Below are positions 51,801 to 59,010 of a DNA stretch of 64,000 nt, piece by piece. The notes beneath the pieces were generated by a model. That model saw only the letters and a program-made list of their open reading frames with translations, did no database searches and was not told where the DNA came from. Location of the stretch: the NCBI GenBank assembly GCA_031415055.1, contig JANOQZ010000004.1, positions 1-64,000 of the forward strand, in the 5' to 3' direction. Made by a program: the position numbers and the translations under genes. The stretch is from JANMOK01 sp031415055. Lineage in GTDB: Bacteria > Pseudomonadota > Alphaproteobacteria > Rhodobacterales > Rhodobacteraceae. How positions within the stretch are numbered: the first letter of the stretch is position 1; each line of letters opens with the position of its first letter.

Positions 51801-54347
51801 AGTATCGGCGAGCAGATCGAGGCATTGCAGGCGGAAGCGTCTGAAAAGGCGACAGGTGCGCTTACGGCAACGGTGGCTCCGGTCCTGCCAACAAAGCGCG
51901 TGCCAGACGACATTGCGCTGCCGGAACTCGAATTTTTCAATGGCTTTGGCGGTTTTGCCGAAAATGGCCGCGAATACGTCACGGTACTACGCGATCGCCA
52001 AACGACACCCGCACCTTGGATCAACGTGATCGCCAATCGCGGATTTGGTTTTCAGGTCTCGGTTGAGGGGAGCGGCTATGCTTGGGCCGAGAACAGTCGC
52101 GAGAACCAGTTGACGCCATGGTCGAACGATCCGGTAACGGACAGGCCGGGCGAAGCGGTTTATCTGCGCGATTTGGACAGCGGCGCGGTTTGGTCGCCAA
52201 CAGCCTTACCGATACGAGGGCCGGGCACCTATGTTGCGCGGCATGGTTTTGGCTATAGTGGGTTTGACTACTCGGCGCATGAAATCGCTGCCAGCATGGT
52301 TCAATTTGTGCCACTCGATGACCCGGTCCGCATCTCCCGGCTGACGCTGGTGAACCGCTCGAGCCGGGTGCGGCACTTGTCGGTGACCCACTATGCCGAG
52401 TGGGTATTGGGCACTTCGCGCAGCGCCGCGGCTGGGCATGTCAATACCGAGTTTGATCAAGTGACCGGCGCTATTTTGGCGCGAAACCCTTGGAGCACTG
52501 CGTTTCCAGGCCGTATCGCGTTTGCCAATATCGGTGCCGATCCATCGGCTTGGACGGGCGACAGGACCGAGTTTCTGGGCCTGCATGGCAACATTGCGGC
52601 ACCGGTTGGCATCGGCCAGTCACTTTCGGGCAATGTTGGTGCAGCGCTTGACCCATGTGCGGTGTTTCGCCGGATTTTGACACTGGCGCCGGGTGAGAGT
52701 GTCGAGGTTGTGATGCTGCTGGGCCAGGCCGCAAGTGTTGAGGCAGTGCGCGATATTATCGCCCGGACGCGCAAGTCGGATTTGAACGCCGTTTTGGATG
52801 GTGTGCAACGATATTGGTCCGACACTTTGGCTGCTGTTCAGGTGACAACGCCAGACCGAAGTTTTGACATCATGCTCAACGGTTGGTTGATGTATCAGAC
52901 GTTGGCGTGCCGGATTTGGGCACGGGCCGGGTTTTATCAGGCAAGCGGGGCATATGGGTTCCGTGACCAGTTACAAGACGGAATGGCGCTGACGTTTAGC
53001 CAACCAGCGATGACGCGGGAACATCTGCTTCGAGCAGGCTCAAGGCAGTTTCCCGAAGGCGATGTGCAGCACTGGTGGTTGCCGCATTCGGGGCAGGGCG
53101 TACGTACACGTATTTCTGATGACCGAGTTTGGCTGGGTTACGCGGCGGCTCGCTATGTTACCACCACCAGTGATGTTGGTGTTTTGGACGAACCAATTGG
53201 TTTTGTTGAAGGCCCGAAACTCAGGCGGGGTGCGCATGACGAATTTTTTCAACCGAGCACCTCGGAGCAGAGCGCCAGTTTGTTCGAGCATTGCGCGTTG
53301 GGGTTGGATCAATGCATCAGCCTGACGGGGAAAAACGGCATTCCGCTGATCGGCACAGGCGATTGGAACGACGGGATGAACCGGGTGGGCGAAGGTGGCA
53401 AGGGCACCAGTGTCTGGCTGGGATGGTTGCTGATTGCCACGATTGCGATGATGGCACCGCTGGCGGACAAGCGCGACCCAGCCCGAGCCGTGCGTTGGCG
53501 AGCGCATGCAGAACGCGTGCGCGCAGCGATTGAGCGGCATGGCTGGGATGGCGAATGGTATCGCCGCGGCATGTATGACGACGGCAGCCTGCTGGGTTCG
53601 GCCACGTCACAGGAGTGTCAGATCGATAGCATCGCTCAGTCCTGGGCCGTTCTTTCGGGGGCTGCTGAACCGAAGCGAGCGGCGCAAGCGATGCAATCTA
53701 TGACGCGTCTCTTGATACGCCCAGAACATCGCATCGTCCTGTTGTTCGCCCCGCCGTTTGATCGCACAACGGTGGATCCCGGCTATATCAAAGGCTATCC
53801 TGCGGGGCTGCGCGAAAACGGCGGTCAATACACCCATGCCGCCATGTGGACAGTTATGGCCCATACGAAACTTGGCGACGGCGATAGTGCGGGCGCATTG
53901 TTTCATATGTTGAACCCGATCAACCACACACTGACGAACGCGGACGTTATGCGCTACAAAGTTGAACCGTATGTCGTTGCCGCTGATGTCTATTCGGTCG
54001 AACCGCACGCAGGGCGTGGCGGTTGGACTTGGTACACCGGGTCAGCCGCTTGGATGTACCGCGCGGGCGTCGAAGGTATTCTGGGGTTGACGCAAGTCGG
54101 GCCAAATCTGTTGCTGGACCCTTGTTTCCCCGGCCATTGGCCGCAAGTCGCGCTAACGGTGCGGCACGGAACGACGCGGTATGACATTTTGGTGGAAAAC
54201 CCAGGCGGTTCCGGCCACGGCATCGGTCAGGCTTATTTGGACGGCAAGGCATTGCTTCACACAGATGGCCCGCTAGTTTTGCCGTTGACGGGCGGGACAC
54301 ACAAAGTGCGGGTCATATTGGGAGGTCTGGTTCGCGCTGCGGCGTGA
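45870..54347 (+). CDS. ndvB: Cyclic beta-1,2-glucan synthase (NdvB/ChvB/Cgs)
   Basis: 2825 residues, close to the usual 2830-2870. It polymerises UDP-glucose into beta-1,2-glucan, trims and cyclises it at the inner membrane. Domains by position: N-terminal region 1-380; membrane spans near 400-450 and 800-990; GT84 glycosyltransferase between them, with the metal motif LDADTRLPRD (about 617-625) and QHRWVRGDWQ (about 765); glucoamylase-like domain about 1010-1500 (NWYDTRDFRVLNPPYISSVD); then carbohydrate-binding repeats; and the GH94 phosphorylase domain about 2000-2820 with LQDGMALTF, WWLPHSGQGVRTRISDD, the catalytic GTGDWNDGMN (about 2495) and ENGGQYTHAAMW. Start TTG 45870 is the only reasonable start near the preceding stop. 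Confidence 0.95.
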   Translation: MIFGLLKFESGVWSDVNPIRSDLFGPERLERHAESLAAAQTVTDRPLRVPSLTKRLKQNSAVLLAEYRSSARALQSGRIVTPAAEWLLDNYHLVEQQLSKITDDLPLGYYRQLPKLADGPLVGYPRVLGLAWAYVAHTDSLISGLMLSRFVQAYQKVQPLDIGELWAVAITLRFVLVENMRRLAVQITAGHQMRVEADDLVDRVFGANQTTRTPMHIALAPYEDSDLSEILAAQMAKRLRGFDPAETPLRVWLEDRLRRQDTSIDQIVQNALHRQSATNVTMRNIVTSMRVISELDWADFFEEVSLVDTRLRERSEFGAMDFATRNRYRTEIEILARGSALTEIAVTDKTLALSEIGANERERDPGHALIGAGRPTLQSALGFTPSLRVRLKGQLSRLGLAGYIGAIAFTSALILIWALWQVANLGVAPAALVLLALFGLGPAFEAATAVVNMVITRTVRPKLLPALDLASGIPDHFKTLVAVPVLLSDVAGLTAQIEQLEVHHLSSAGGALYYALLSDGADAASETIDSDAGLIAAATEAIARLNASYPLEGIPRFLLLHRRRQWNAQEGCWMGWERKRGKLHELNRLLRGANDTSFLTGIAQQALPQDVRYVITLDADTRLPRDTVHRLIGKMAHPLNRAQVDAALGRVTIGYGIVQPRVVAALPVGHEGSIYQQVFSGPGGIEPYAAANSDVYQDLFAEGSFTGKGIYDVDAFEAAIQGRVPDNTMLSHDLFEGIFARAALASDIDVIEDYPAQYNVSTKRQHRWVRGDWQLLPWLFGACRADKGGISAVGRWKMIDNLRRSATVPMCLVALAVGWLLPLSAAIFWTSWLLALLALPRILPLPFALVPGRAGIDSRSHFTALARDTWDALRQIALGVVLLADSAWLMLDAIGRTLVRIGITRQHLLEWMTAAQVSTQSQPNVAGHFRQMFGSLLLAMGISAGVLALNGQVWFLVLPFVALWLAAPAIAWRISQPVIDKAVSALSRQDADDLRLISRRTWRYFETFVTASENFMPPDNFQETPRATIAHRTSPTNIGLYLLATVVARDMGWIGQKAALERLEATLAAMQRLPRFRGHFYNWYDTRDFRVLNPPYISSVDSGNLAGHLIAVAQSCREWRDTPTDAEQIRLGLGDTLRLAQQALGSATRLGNANATEIFEIFDDLESMLAPNRERPAADLAAIMALTDRASELVLKIGAGEEDLVFWTTALGRCVSEHLADQNAADLKRLEAVATLAHEFAVAMEFGFLLNPDKKLLSIGFSVETNSLDENCYDLLASEARLSSLFAIAKGDVETRHWFRLGRGATPLGSGSALISWSGSMFEYLMPSLVMRAPEGSVLAQTNRLIVARQQAYGRALDIPWGISESSYNARDLEMTYQYSNFGVPGLGLKRGLSENRVIAPYATGLAAMVDPSAARHNFAKLKDLGAEGRFGFYEALDFTSARLPEGDDMQIVRSFMAHHQGMTITAIANSLQDGRLRARFHAEPMIRAVELLLQERVPRDVATAHPRAEEVLVGAHDVSDMAVVRRFDAPDQEPPTVHVLSNGRYSVMLTPTGAGFSRWRDIAITRWRAFSSPEAFGSFIFVRDTKSGAAWSAAVQPTRADAALHRAVFCEHHAAFTHQGAGLTTTTEIVISSETDAEARRVTLTNSGRRAREIDLTSYAELVLAPFAADLAHPAFSKMFVVTDYLPELEVIIATRRRRSPGEAEIWAAHIAVVEGEQSAPVEIETDRARFIGRGNNITQAAMAEAPLSGTTGTVLDPIFSIRRRVIVPPGGIARVTFWTMVADSSADLLDLVDRHRDAAAFERAATLAWTEAQVLLRHLGVTNSEASDFQKLAGFILRGDSRLRSTPARVLAGAGAQSGLWLHGISGDLPIVLFLIDDTQDIGQLKQVLAAHEYWRTRQLHVDLVILNERASSYVQDLHIAVETAVRSAQLRPRSETGSGPAQGSIYTLRADLISAESRALLLSSAKVVLVASRGSIGEQIEALQAEASEKATGALTATVAPVLPTKRVPDDIALPELEFFNGFGGFAENGREYVTVLRDRQTTPAPWINVIANRGFGFQVSVEGSGYAWAENSRENQLTPWSNDPVTDRPGEAVYLRDLDSGAVWSPTALPIRGPGTYVARHGFGYSGFDYSAHEIAASMVQFVPLDDPVRISRLTLVNRSSRVRHLSVTHYAEWVLGTSRSAAAGHVNTEFDQVTGAILARNPWSTAFPGRIAFANIGADPSAWTGDRTEFLGLHGNIAAPVGIGQSLSGNVGAALDPCAVFRRILTLAPGESVEVVMLLGQAASVEAVRDIIARTRKSDLNAVLDGVQRYWSDTLAAVQVTTPDRSFDIMLNGWLMYQTLACRIWARAGFYQASGAYGFRDQLQDGMALTFSQPAMTREHLLRAGSRQFPEGDVQHWWLPHSGQGVRTRISDDRVWLGYAAARYVTTTSDVGVLDEPIGFVEGPKLRRGAHDEFFQPSTSEQSASLFEHCALGLDQCISLTGKNGIPLIGTGDWNDGMNRVGEGGKGTSVWLGWLLIATIAMMAPLADKRDPARAVRWRAHAERVRAAIERHGWDGEWYRRGMYDDGSLLGSATSQECQIDSIAQSWAVLSGAAEPKRAAQAMQSMTRLLIRPEHRIVLLFAPPFDRTTVDPGYIKGYPAGLRENGGQYTHAAMWTVMAHTKLGDGDSAGALFHMLNPINHTLTNADVMRYKVEPYVVAADVYSVEPHAGRGGWTWYTGSAAWMYRAGVEGILGLTQVGPNLLLDPCFPGHWPQVALTVRHGTTRYDILVENPGGSGHGIGQAYLDGKALLHTDGPLVLPLTGGTHKVRVILGGLVRAAA

Positions 54348-54368
54348 CTTTAACCCTTGGCGCAGCAA

Positions 54369-54393
54369 GGAACTTTTTGGCGTGAACGGCGTT
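54369..54393 (+). promoter_or_regulatory. EcfG-type promoter of the 54455 gene
   Basis: GGAAC (54369-54373), 16 bases, CGTT (54390-54393), exact consensus, 62 bases before the start codon. Confidence 0.65.
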
Positions 54394-54454
54394 TTCTTCA
54401 TGTCAGGTTTGGCAATTGTGTCCAAACCCTTGAAATGTAAAATCGGAGAATAGC

Positions 54455-54946
54455 ATGTTTCGCAATGCAATTATCTCAGTGTCATTCGTAGCGCTGATGT
54501 CGGGTGGTGCCATAGCTGCTACCGATGTGATGGTGCAAGAAATCGATGCCCAAGTCGACCTTACGGCCCTTGAAAATACCGACGCTGCCGCACGTTACGC
54601 CAATATCGAAGGTGATTTGGAAAGTGCGCTGGCAGCGCGTCTGATTGATCATATCGCAGACGAAGGTTTGCGCATCGTCATTGATATTTCGGAAGTCGAA
54701 TTGAGCAACTCGTTCCAAGAATCAATGAATATCGGCGACACCCATTTGGTCGGCAATGTGACGGTCATCAACGATGAAGAACCGAGCAAAGTCGACGTCT
54801 ACGAGATGACGGTAAATATCGATCAGGCCAAGGTGTTCTTTCCGGCAGACTTGGACGTGGTAACGCTGACAGCCAGCAGCGACACCTTCTACAATGCGAT
54901 GATCAATGCCTTTGCCGAAGCGGTTGTCGTCAGACTGCTGAACTGA
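54455..54946 (+). CDS. Exported protein of unknown function
   Basis: 163 residues from ATG 54455 (CGGAGAATAGC). Residues 1-21 form a signal peptide ending at AIA. The mature part is acidic, with an alternating pattern (VDLTALENTDAAARYANIEG, LRIVIDISEVELS, VYEMTVNIDQAKVFF) suggesting a small beta/alpha periplasmic domain. The family is not recognised. It lies downstream of an EcfG-type promoter, so it is probably a stress-induced periplasmic protein. Confidence 0.8.
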   Translation: MFRNAIISVSFVALMSGGAIAATDVMVQEIDAQVDLTALENTDAAARYANIEGDLESALAARLIDHIADEGLRIVIDISEVELSNSFQESMNIGDTHLVGNVTVINDEEPSKVDVYEMTVNIDQAKVFFPADLDVVTLTASSDTFYNAMINAFAEAVVVRLLN

Positions 54947-55086
54947 CTACACCCTGATGTCAAAAACTTTGCGCCGCGAACCTAGGGTTGGCGGCGTTTC
55001 TGCAAGGTATGTTCTATTCGGATTGGTTCTGGTTGTGCTGTTGTGACCTTCTTGAATACCTGAATCTGGACTTGTTGGAGCGCGAC

Positions 55087-56211
55087 ATGACTACTGACCT
55101 TCGCACCCAAAGTGCCGCACATCAAAAAACCACGCGGACGGCGTTGGTGGGCATTTTCATCTTGCTGATCGTCGCTGCCATCTATTTGGCGCGAGATTTT
55201 TTGATGCCTGTCGTGCTCGCATTTTTCGTTGCGATGACCTTTCGACCGGCGGTCCGACGATTGGCCGGCCATGGAATACCTGCTTGGGGCACGGCGATTG
55301 GATTTGCGGTGACCTTGTTTGTGGCCGCTCTGCTGGTCGCGTATCTTGCAAGCGGGCCGATTTCGGCTTGGATTGCCGATGCGCCGGAAATTCAAAGAGT
55401 GTTGACCGAAAAAGCGCGCGATTTTCGGGTCTACTTTAGCGGTTTGGTGCATTTCGCCGAACAGATTCAAACCGCCGCTGCGCCGGACAACGCCAACGAT
55501 GTTGGCGTGGTGGTCAGAACGTCTGGCATGTTTTCCACAGTATCACAGTTTGCCGCGCATCCGATCTACATGATCCTGATGCTGCTTGGCACTTTGATAC
55601 TGGCCATATTTCTGATGGCCTCGGGCGATTTGTTTTATGAAAAGCTGGTCAAGGTGTTGCCGAATTTGAGCGAAAAGAAAAAGGCGCTGCGGATCGTCTA
55701 TGATGTAGAGCGCGAAGTTTCGACCTATTTGATCACGGTGAGCGCAATCAACGCCGGTCTTTCAGGTGCCGTCGCCATTGCTTTTAAGACAATTGGCATG
55801 CCGACACCGTTTCTGTGGATGCTGGTGGTCTTCGTGTTGAATTTTGTACCGTATCTTGGACCCCTGACCGGAGTTGCCCTGACGTTCTTGGTTGGGATTG
55901 TGGTGTTTGACACCATCGGCTTGGCTTTGCTTCCACCGATTGTCTACATCGTTTTGGTCGGAATTGAATCTGAAGTCATAACTCCCCTGTTTCTAAGCCG
56001 TCGGTTGGCACTCAATTCCGTGGCCATTTTGCTGGCGCTGACTTTTTGGGCATGGGCATGGGGTGTCGTCGGTATCGTTATTGCCGTCCCGATGCTGGTC
56101 ACGCTGCGGGTGTTCTGCAGCCACGTGGAAAACCTGTCGGCGATTGGCGAATTTTTGGGCGAATCCGATAGTAATCTTGCCGAAAAGTCTGAACCTGCGA
56201 CCGACGGTTAG
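55087..56211 (+). CDS. AI-2E family (PerM-like) membrane transporter
   Basis: 374 residues from ATG 55087 (GGAG upstream). About eight membrane spans: a pair near the N-terminus (GIFILLIVAAIYLA, LPVVLAFFVAMTFRP-like region), a soluble segment at 110-170 and a C-terminal bundle with the conserved VFVLNFVPYLGPLTG and ESEVITPLFLSRRLALNSV. Members are putative exporters of unknown substrates; some relatives exchange ions. It follows the exported protein gene by 140 bases on the same strand. Confidence 0.88.
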   Translation: MTTDLRTQSAAHQKTTRTALVGIFILLIVAAIYLARDFLMPVVLAFFVAMTFRPAVRRLAGHGIPAWGTAIGFAVTLFVAALLVAYLASGPISAWIADAPEIQRVLTEKARDFRVYFSGLVHFAEQIQTAAAPDNANDVGVVVRTSGMFSTVSQFAAHPIYMILMLLGTLILAIFLMASGDLFYEKLVKVLPNLSEKKKALRIVYDVEREVSTYLITVSAINAGLSGAVAIAFKTIGMPTPFLWMLVVFVLNFVPYLGPLTGVALTFLVGIVVFDTIGLALLPPIVYIVLVGIESEVITPLFLSRRLALNSVAILLALTFWAWAWGVVGIVIAVPMLVTLRVFCSHVENLSAIGEFLGESDSNLAEKSEPATDG

Positions 56212-56237
56212 CCCAAGCTTTAGCGTTAGGGCTGCGG

Positions 56238-56263
56238 GGAACTTTTCACCAATATTTCGCGTT
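56238..56263 (+). promoter_or_regulatory. EcfG-type promoter of the 24-residue membrane peptide
   Basis: GGAAC (56238-56242), 17 bases, CGTT (56260-56263), exact consensus, 29 bases before the start codon. Confidence 0.6.
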
Positions 56264-56292
56264 GTATTTGGACAGTAGAAGGAGATTGAACC

Positions 56293-56367
56293 ATGAACGG
56301 AATAATCTATCTTGTCGGTTTGATTGTCATCGTGGTGGCGGTTTTGGGCTATTTTGGCTTGGGTTAA
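56293..56367 (+). CDS. 24-residue single-span membrane peptide
   Basis: ATG 56293, preceded by AGAAGGAGATTGAACC, a near-perfect ribosome-binding site, ends at TAA 56367. The product (MNGIIYLVGLIVIVVAVLGY, then FGLG) is one hydrophobic helix. Strong initiation signals and its own EcfG-type promoter support real expression. Tiny hydrophobic proteins like this are common in alphaproteobacteria and usually unannotated. Function unknown. Confidence 0.65.
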   Translation: MNGIIYLVGLIVIVVAVLGYFGLG

Positions 56368-56424
56368 GGCACGACGTTCGTTTAACAAACGTATTTAACC
56401 ATCGGGTTTTATTGCCTTAACTGG

Positions 56425-58152
56425 CTATTGCATTGATGTTTCGATGGGTTCGGGGCGAAAATCAACAATCGGAAAATCCACGCGAAGGTGATACCGACTT
56501 GGTTCGTCGGATACCTTGAGTGTTCCGCCAGCTTGTTGGACAAGCGCTACAATCAACGCATTACCCAACCCAGTGCCTTTGACTTTATTAGCCGTGGTCA
56601 GTTGAATGCCCTTACTGTTTTCAACCTCAAAATAAGCGCTTGAATTGGTGACCAACCCGAGCCGGATAGCGAGCGACGGGGTGACGTTGGCCGGGTGACC
56701 AATATATTTCAACGCGTTGGTGATTGCCTCGGTCGCCAGCATGGACAGCGGCACAGCCTGATCGGGGAACAGTGTCACCGGATCGTAGCTTTGCACGACA
56801 TCCATGGCCAAATTGGGCGTTAGACCGGCGTCGATGGTGCGTTGGGCGATACCCTGCAACAGTTCGTCAGCCCGCACCCGGCCTTCGGTTGAGGTTTCAT
56901 ATAAAGCGCGGTGGACGGTTGCCATGCTCATCACCCGCATTTGCACTTCTCTAAGTGCAGCGCGGGCTTCAAGCGTGGCGGCTGTTCGGGTTTTCAAGCT
57001 GACAATGGAGGAAATAAGTTGCAGGTTGTTTTTGACACGGTGGTGAACTTCTTTCAAAAGCACGGTCTTGTCTCGGATCGTATCTTCCAGTTTTGCCTGA
57101 TCGCTGACGACGGTTAGGGCAAGGTTATGCCAAGAAGCATCGATGTCGCGCATTTCGGAGGGAATACCAAAGCTGCTGACGCTGGGGGCAAGTTGACCTG
57201 AACCTACAAATAGTTCCATGTCGCGCCCCAAGCGTTTAATGTGTTTGATTGCCAGTCGGTGCACGGCGAAATAGGCAACGGCAAAGCTGGTCAGCCACAT
57301 AAGTGCCGGAAAAATAATCGGTGAAAAGGAAAAAGTTCCGCCGCTTGCCAGTGGTCGCCAACTGCCGATTGCGTAGACGTTGTTTTCCAAGATCGGCACG
57401 ACGGCGAATACCCGTGGCAATCCATCGCCCGCCGGGCCCGAAAAAGCTAACTGCGTTTTGCCGACAAAGGAAAGTAGCGGTTTGGCTTGCGGAAGTCGCA
57501 AATCTGCAGTTTCGATGCCCGCTTCTGCCGAGAGAACATTCCCTTGTTCGTTGAAAGTGACAAGATCAATCGGTCGGTCAGGTGACAGCACCCGCATGCC
57601 TTTGAAAATTTGTGCGTGCGGCAATGAAATAGTGACATAACCATCGAATGTTTCACCCGACATAATCGGCAGCGACAATGCGATTATTGAAGTTTTGCTG
57701 ATCGATGGGTCCAAATTGATGACGGATCGTGGTTTGGGGTCGGCCTTCATTTCACGAAAGGTCTTTTCTGCGGACACATCCGAGCCACGGCCGGCTGAAC
57801 CGCAACGGACATAACCATCAGTGGAAATGTAGCCGGCAAAACTAAATTGCGGACTTTGTAATATGAAGTCGGCAAAGAGCGCGTCGCAAACAGCGGGTTC
57901 GTCTTTGACAAAACCGATTGTCGAAGCAAGCGCGGTCAGCGAACCAAAGGCCGCACGGATTAGGCTTTCCTCGCTGGTTGCAGCTTGAGCGGTTAGCGCC
58001 AGAAGCGATGCTTCGTCCCTGCGGGCGGTTTCCCGTTCGATCGTCGCGGTTTGGTAGATTGCGATGATACCGATCGGAAGAAGTGCCAAAACCAACAAAG
58101 CTGCAACGCGAAACGCAAGTCCGCCGAAAACCCGGCGAATGGCGGCGATCAA
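56425..58152 (-). CDS. Membrane sensor histidine kinase (HisKA_2/HWE type), probable PhyK-like kinase
   Basis: 575 residues. TM1 at about 13-33, a periplasmic sensing domain (about 35-285, Cache-like), and TM2 near 285-305. The phosphorylated His lies in LLKEVHHRVKNNLQLISSI (about 372-390), the HisKA_2 dimerisation motif, and the ATPase domain has ATEAITNALKYI and KGTGLGNALIVAL. Its start overlaps the ecfG stop (ATGA). In this position such kinases normally phosphorylate PhyR, which then binds NepR and frees EcfG. Confidence 0.9.
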   Translation of the reverse strand: MIAAIRRVFGGLAFRVAALLVLALLPIGIIAIYQTATIERETARRDEASLLALTAQAATSEESLIRAAFGSLTALASTIGFVKDEPAVCDALFADFILQSPQFSFAGYISTDGYVRCGSAGRGSDVSAEKTFREMKADPKPRSVINLDPSISKTSIIALSLPIMSGETFDGYVTISLPHAQIFKGMRVLSPDRPIDLVTFNEQGNVLSAEAGIETADLRLPQAKPLLSFVGKTQLAFSGPAGDGLPRVFAVVPILENNVYAIGSWRPLASGGTFSFSPIIFPALMWLTSFAVAYFAVHRLAIKHIKRLGRDMELFVGSGQLAPSVSSFGIPSEMRDIDASWHNLALTVVSDQAKLEDTIRDKTVLLKEVHHRVKNNLQLISSIVSLKTRTAATLEARAALREVQMRVMSMATVHRALYETSTEGRVRADELLQGIAQRTIDAGLTPNLAMDVVQSYDPVTLFPDQAVPLSMLATEAITNALKYIGHPANVTPSLAIRLGLVTNSSAYFEVENSKGIQLTTANKVKGTGLGNALIVALVQQAGGTLKVSDEPSRYHLRVDFPIVDFRPEPIETSMQ

Positions 58153-58757
58153 CCGGCAAACCTTTGTGGTGCATTGCCGGCGTTCACAACGGACATGGTG
58201 ACCTTGTCGGTCATTTCCATCGCGTCACCTGCGGATATCTGCAACAATTCGATCAAGCGAAGTCGTCCGCGGTTGACGCGGCTTTTGATGGTGCCGACCG
58301 CAACGCCACAAGTCTGAGCCGCCTCTTCATAAGCGTAACCGCTGGCGCCGACCAGCGTTAGCGCTTCACGCTGTTCAACCGGTAACTGAACAAAAGCGAC
58401 AAAAAAATCCGACAAGGCCAATCGACCGTCATGGGCTGGTTTTTCGGAAAGCATGGCGGCAAAGGCACCGTCGACATCAGCAACTTCGCGTTTGGCCTTG
58501 CGTCGGTCGGAATAGAAAGTGTTGCGCAGAATCGTGAACAACCAAGCCTGCAGCTTCGTGCCAGGTTGGAACGAACCAAAGTTTTTCCATGCCTTGACCA
58601 ATGTATCTTGAACCAAATCGTCGGCGGCCGCGCTGTTGCGTGTCAGGCTGAGAGCAAAAGCCCGCATCGGCCCGAGGTGCGTGACAATTGCATCGCGTGG
58701 GTCGGCTTGCGGACCAGGTTTCTTGGTATTTGTCTGAAGTGATTCAGCTTGTGCCAT
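58149..58757 (-). CDS. ecfG: General stress response sigma factor EcfG
   Basis: 202 residues from ATG 58757, within the 3' end of nepR (14-base overlap). Sigma region 2 is ADDLVQDTLVKAWKNF and LQAWLFTILRNTFYSDRRK; region 4 is LPVEQREALTLVGASGYAYE and GTIKSRVNRGRLRL, the ECF15-type signature. It directs RNA polymerase to GGAAC-N16/17-CGTT promoters, of which several are visible nearby. Sequestered by NepR until PhyR is phosphorylated. Confidence 0.93.
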   Translation of the reverse strand: MAQAESLQTNTKKPGPQADPRDAIVTHLGPMRAFALSLTRNSAAADDLVQDTLVKAWKNFGSFQPGTKLQAWLFTILRNTFYSDRRKAKREVADVDGAFAAMLSEKPAHDGRLALSDFFVAFVQLPVEQREALTLVGASGYAYEEAAQTCGVAVGTIKSRVNRGRLRLIELLQISAGDAMEMTDKVTMSVVNAGNAPQRFAG

Positions 58758-58899
58758 TGGTATCGTCCTGCTCTTTGAGTTGCCGTAGCAACGCAAGTAG
58801 CCGATCGGGAATTACTTCCGCTTCCTTTTCCTTGTAGACTTTTCGAAGGTTCTCTTCGATCTGCTCTTCGAGGATGGATTTAGGCTCTTTTTTTTCCAT
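58744..58899 (-). CDS. nepR: Anti-sigma factor NepR
   Basis: 51 residues from ATG 58899. The two-helix NepR core is visible: IEENLRKVYKEKEAEVIPDR then LLALLRQLKEQ, with the invariant P-D-R-L. It holds EcfG inactive and switches to phosphorylated PhyR under stress. It is the first gene of nepR-ecfG-kinase. The short length is normal for the family. Confidence 0.9.
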   Translation of the reverse strand: MEKKEPKSILEEQIEENLRKVYKEKEAEVIPDRLLALLRQLKEQDDTNGTS

Positions 58900-58949
58900 T
58901 GTACTCCACTCATACACGGTCTGGCCTCGCAGCGATAACACGTGCCTCT

Positions 58950-58975
58950 GGAACCAAACTACTCTCAAATGCGTT
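58950..58975 (+). promoter_or_regulatory. EcfG-type promoter of phyR
   Basis: GGAAC (58950-58954), 17 bases, CGTT (58972-58975), exact consensus, 35 bases before phyR. It overlaps the opposing nepR promoter. Confidence 0.7.
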
Positions 58976-58982
58976 TGGTTCC
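58957..58982 (-). promoter_or_regulatory. EcfG-type promoter of nepR-ecfG
   Basis: On the minus strand: GGAAC (58982-58978), 17 bases, AGTT (58960-58957). One mismatch in the -10 element. It overlaps the phyR promoter almost fully, so the two promoters may compete. Confidence 0.55.
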
Positions 58983-59010
58983 CAATGGGCTATAAAAAAG
59001 GATGTTTTTC

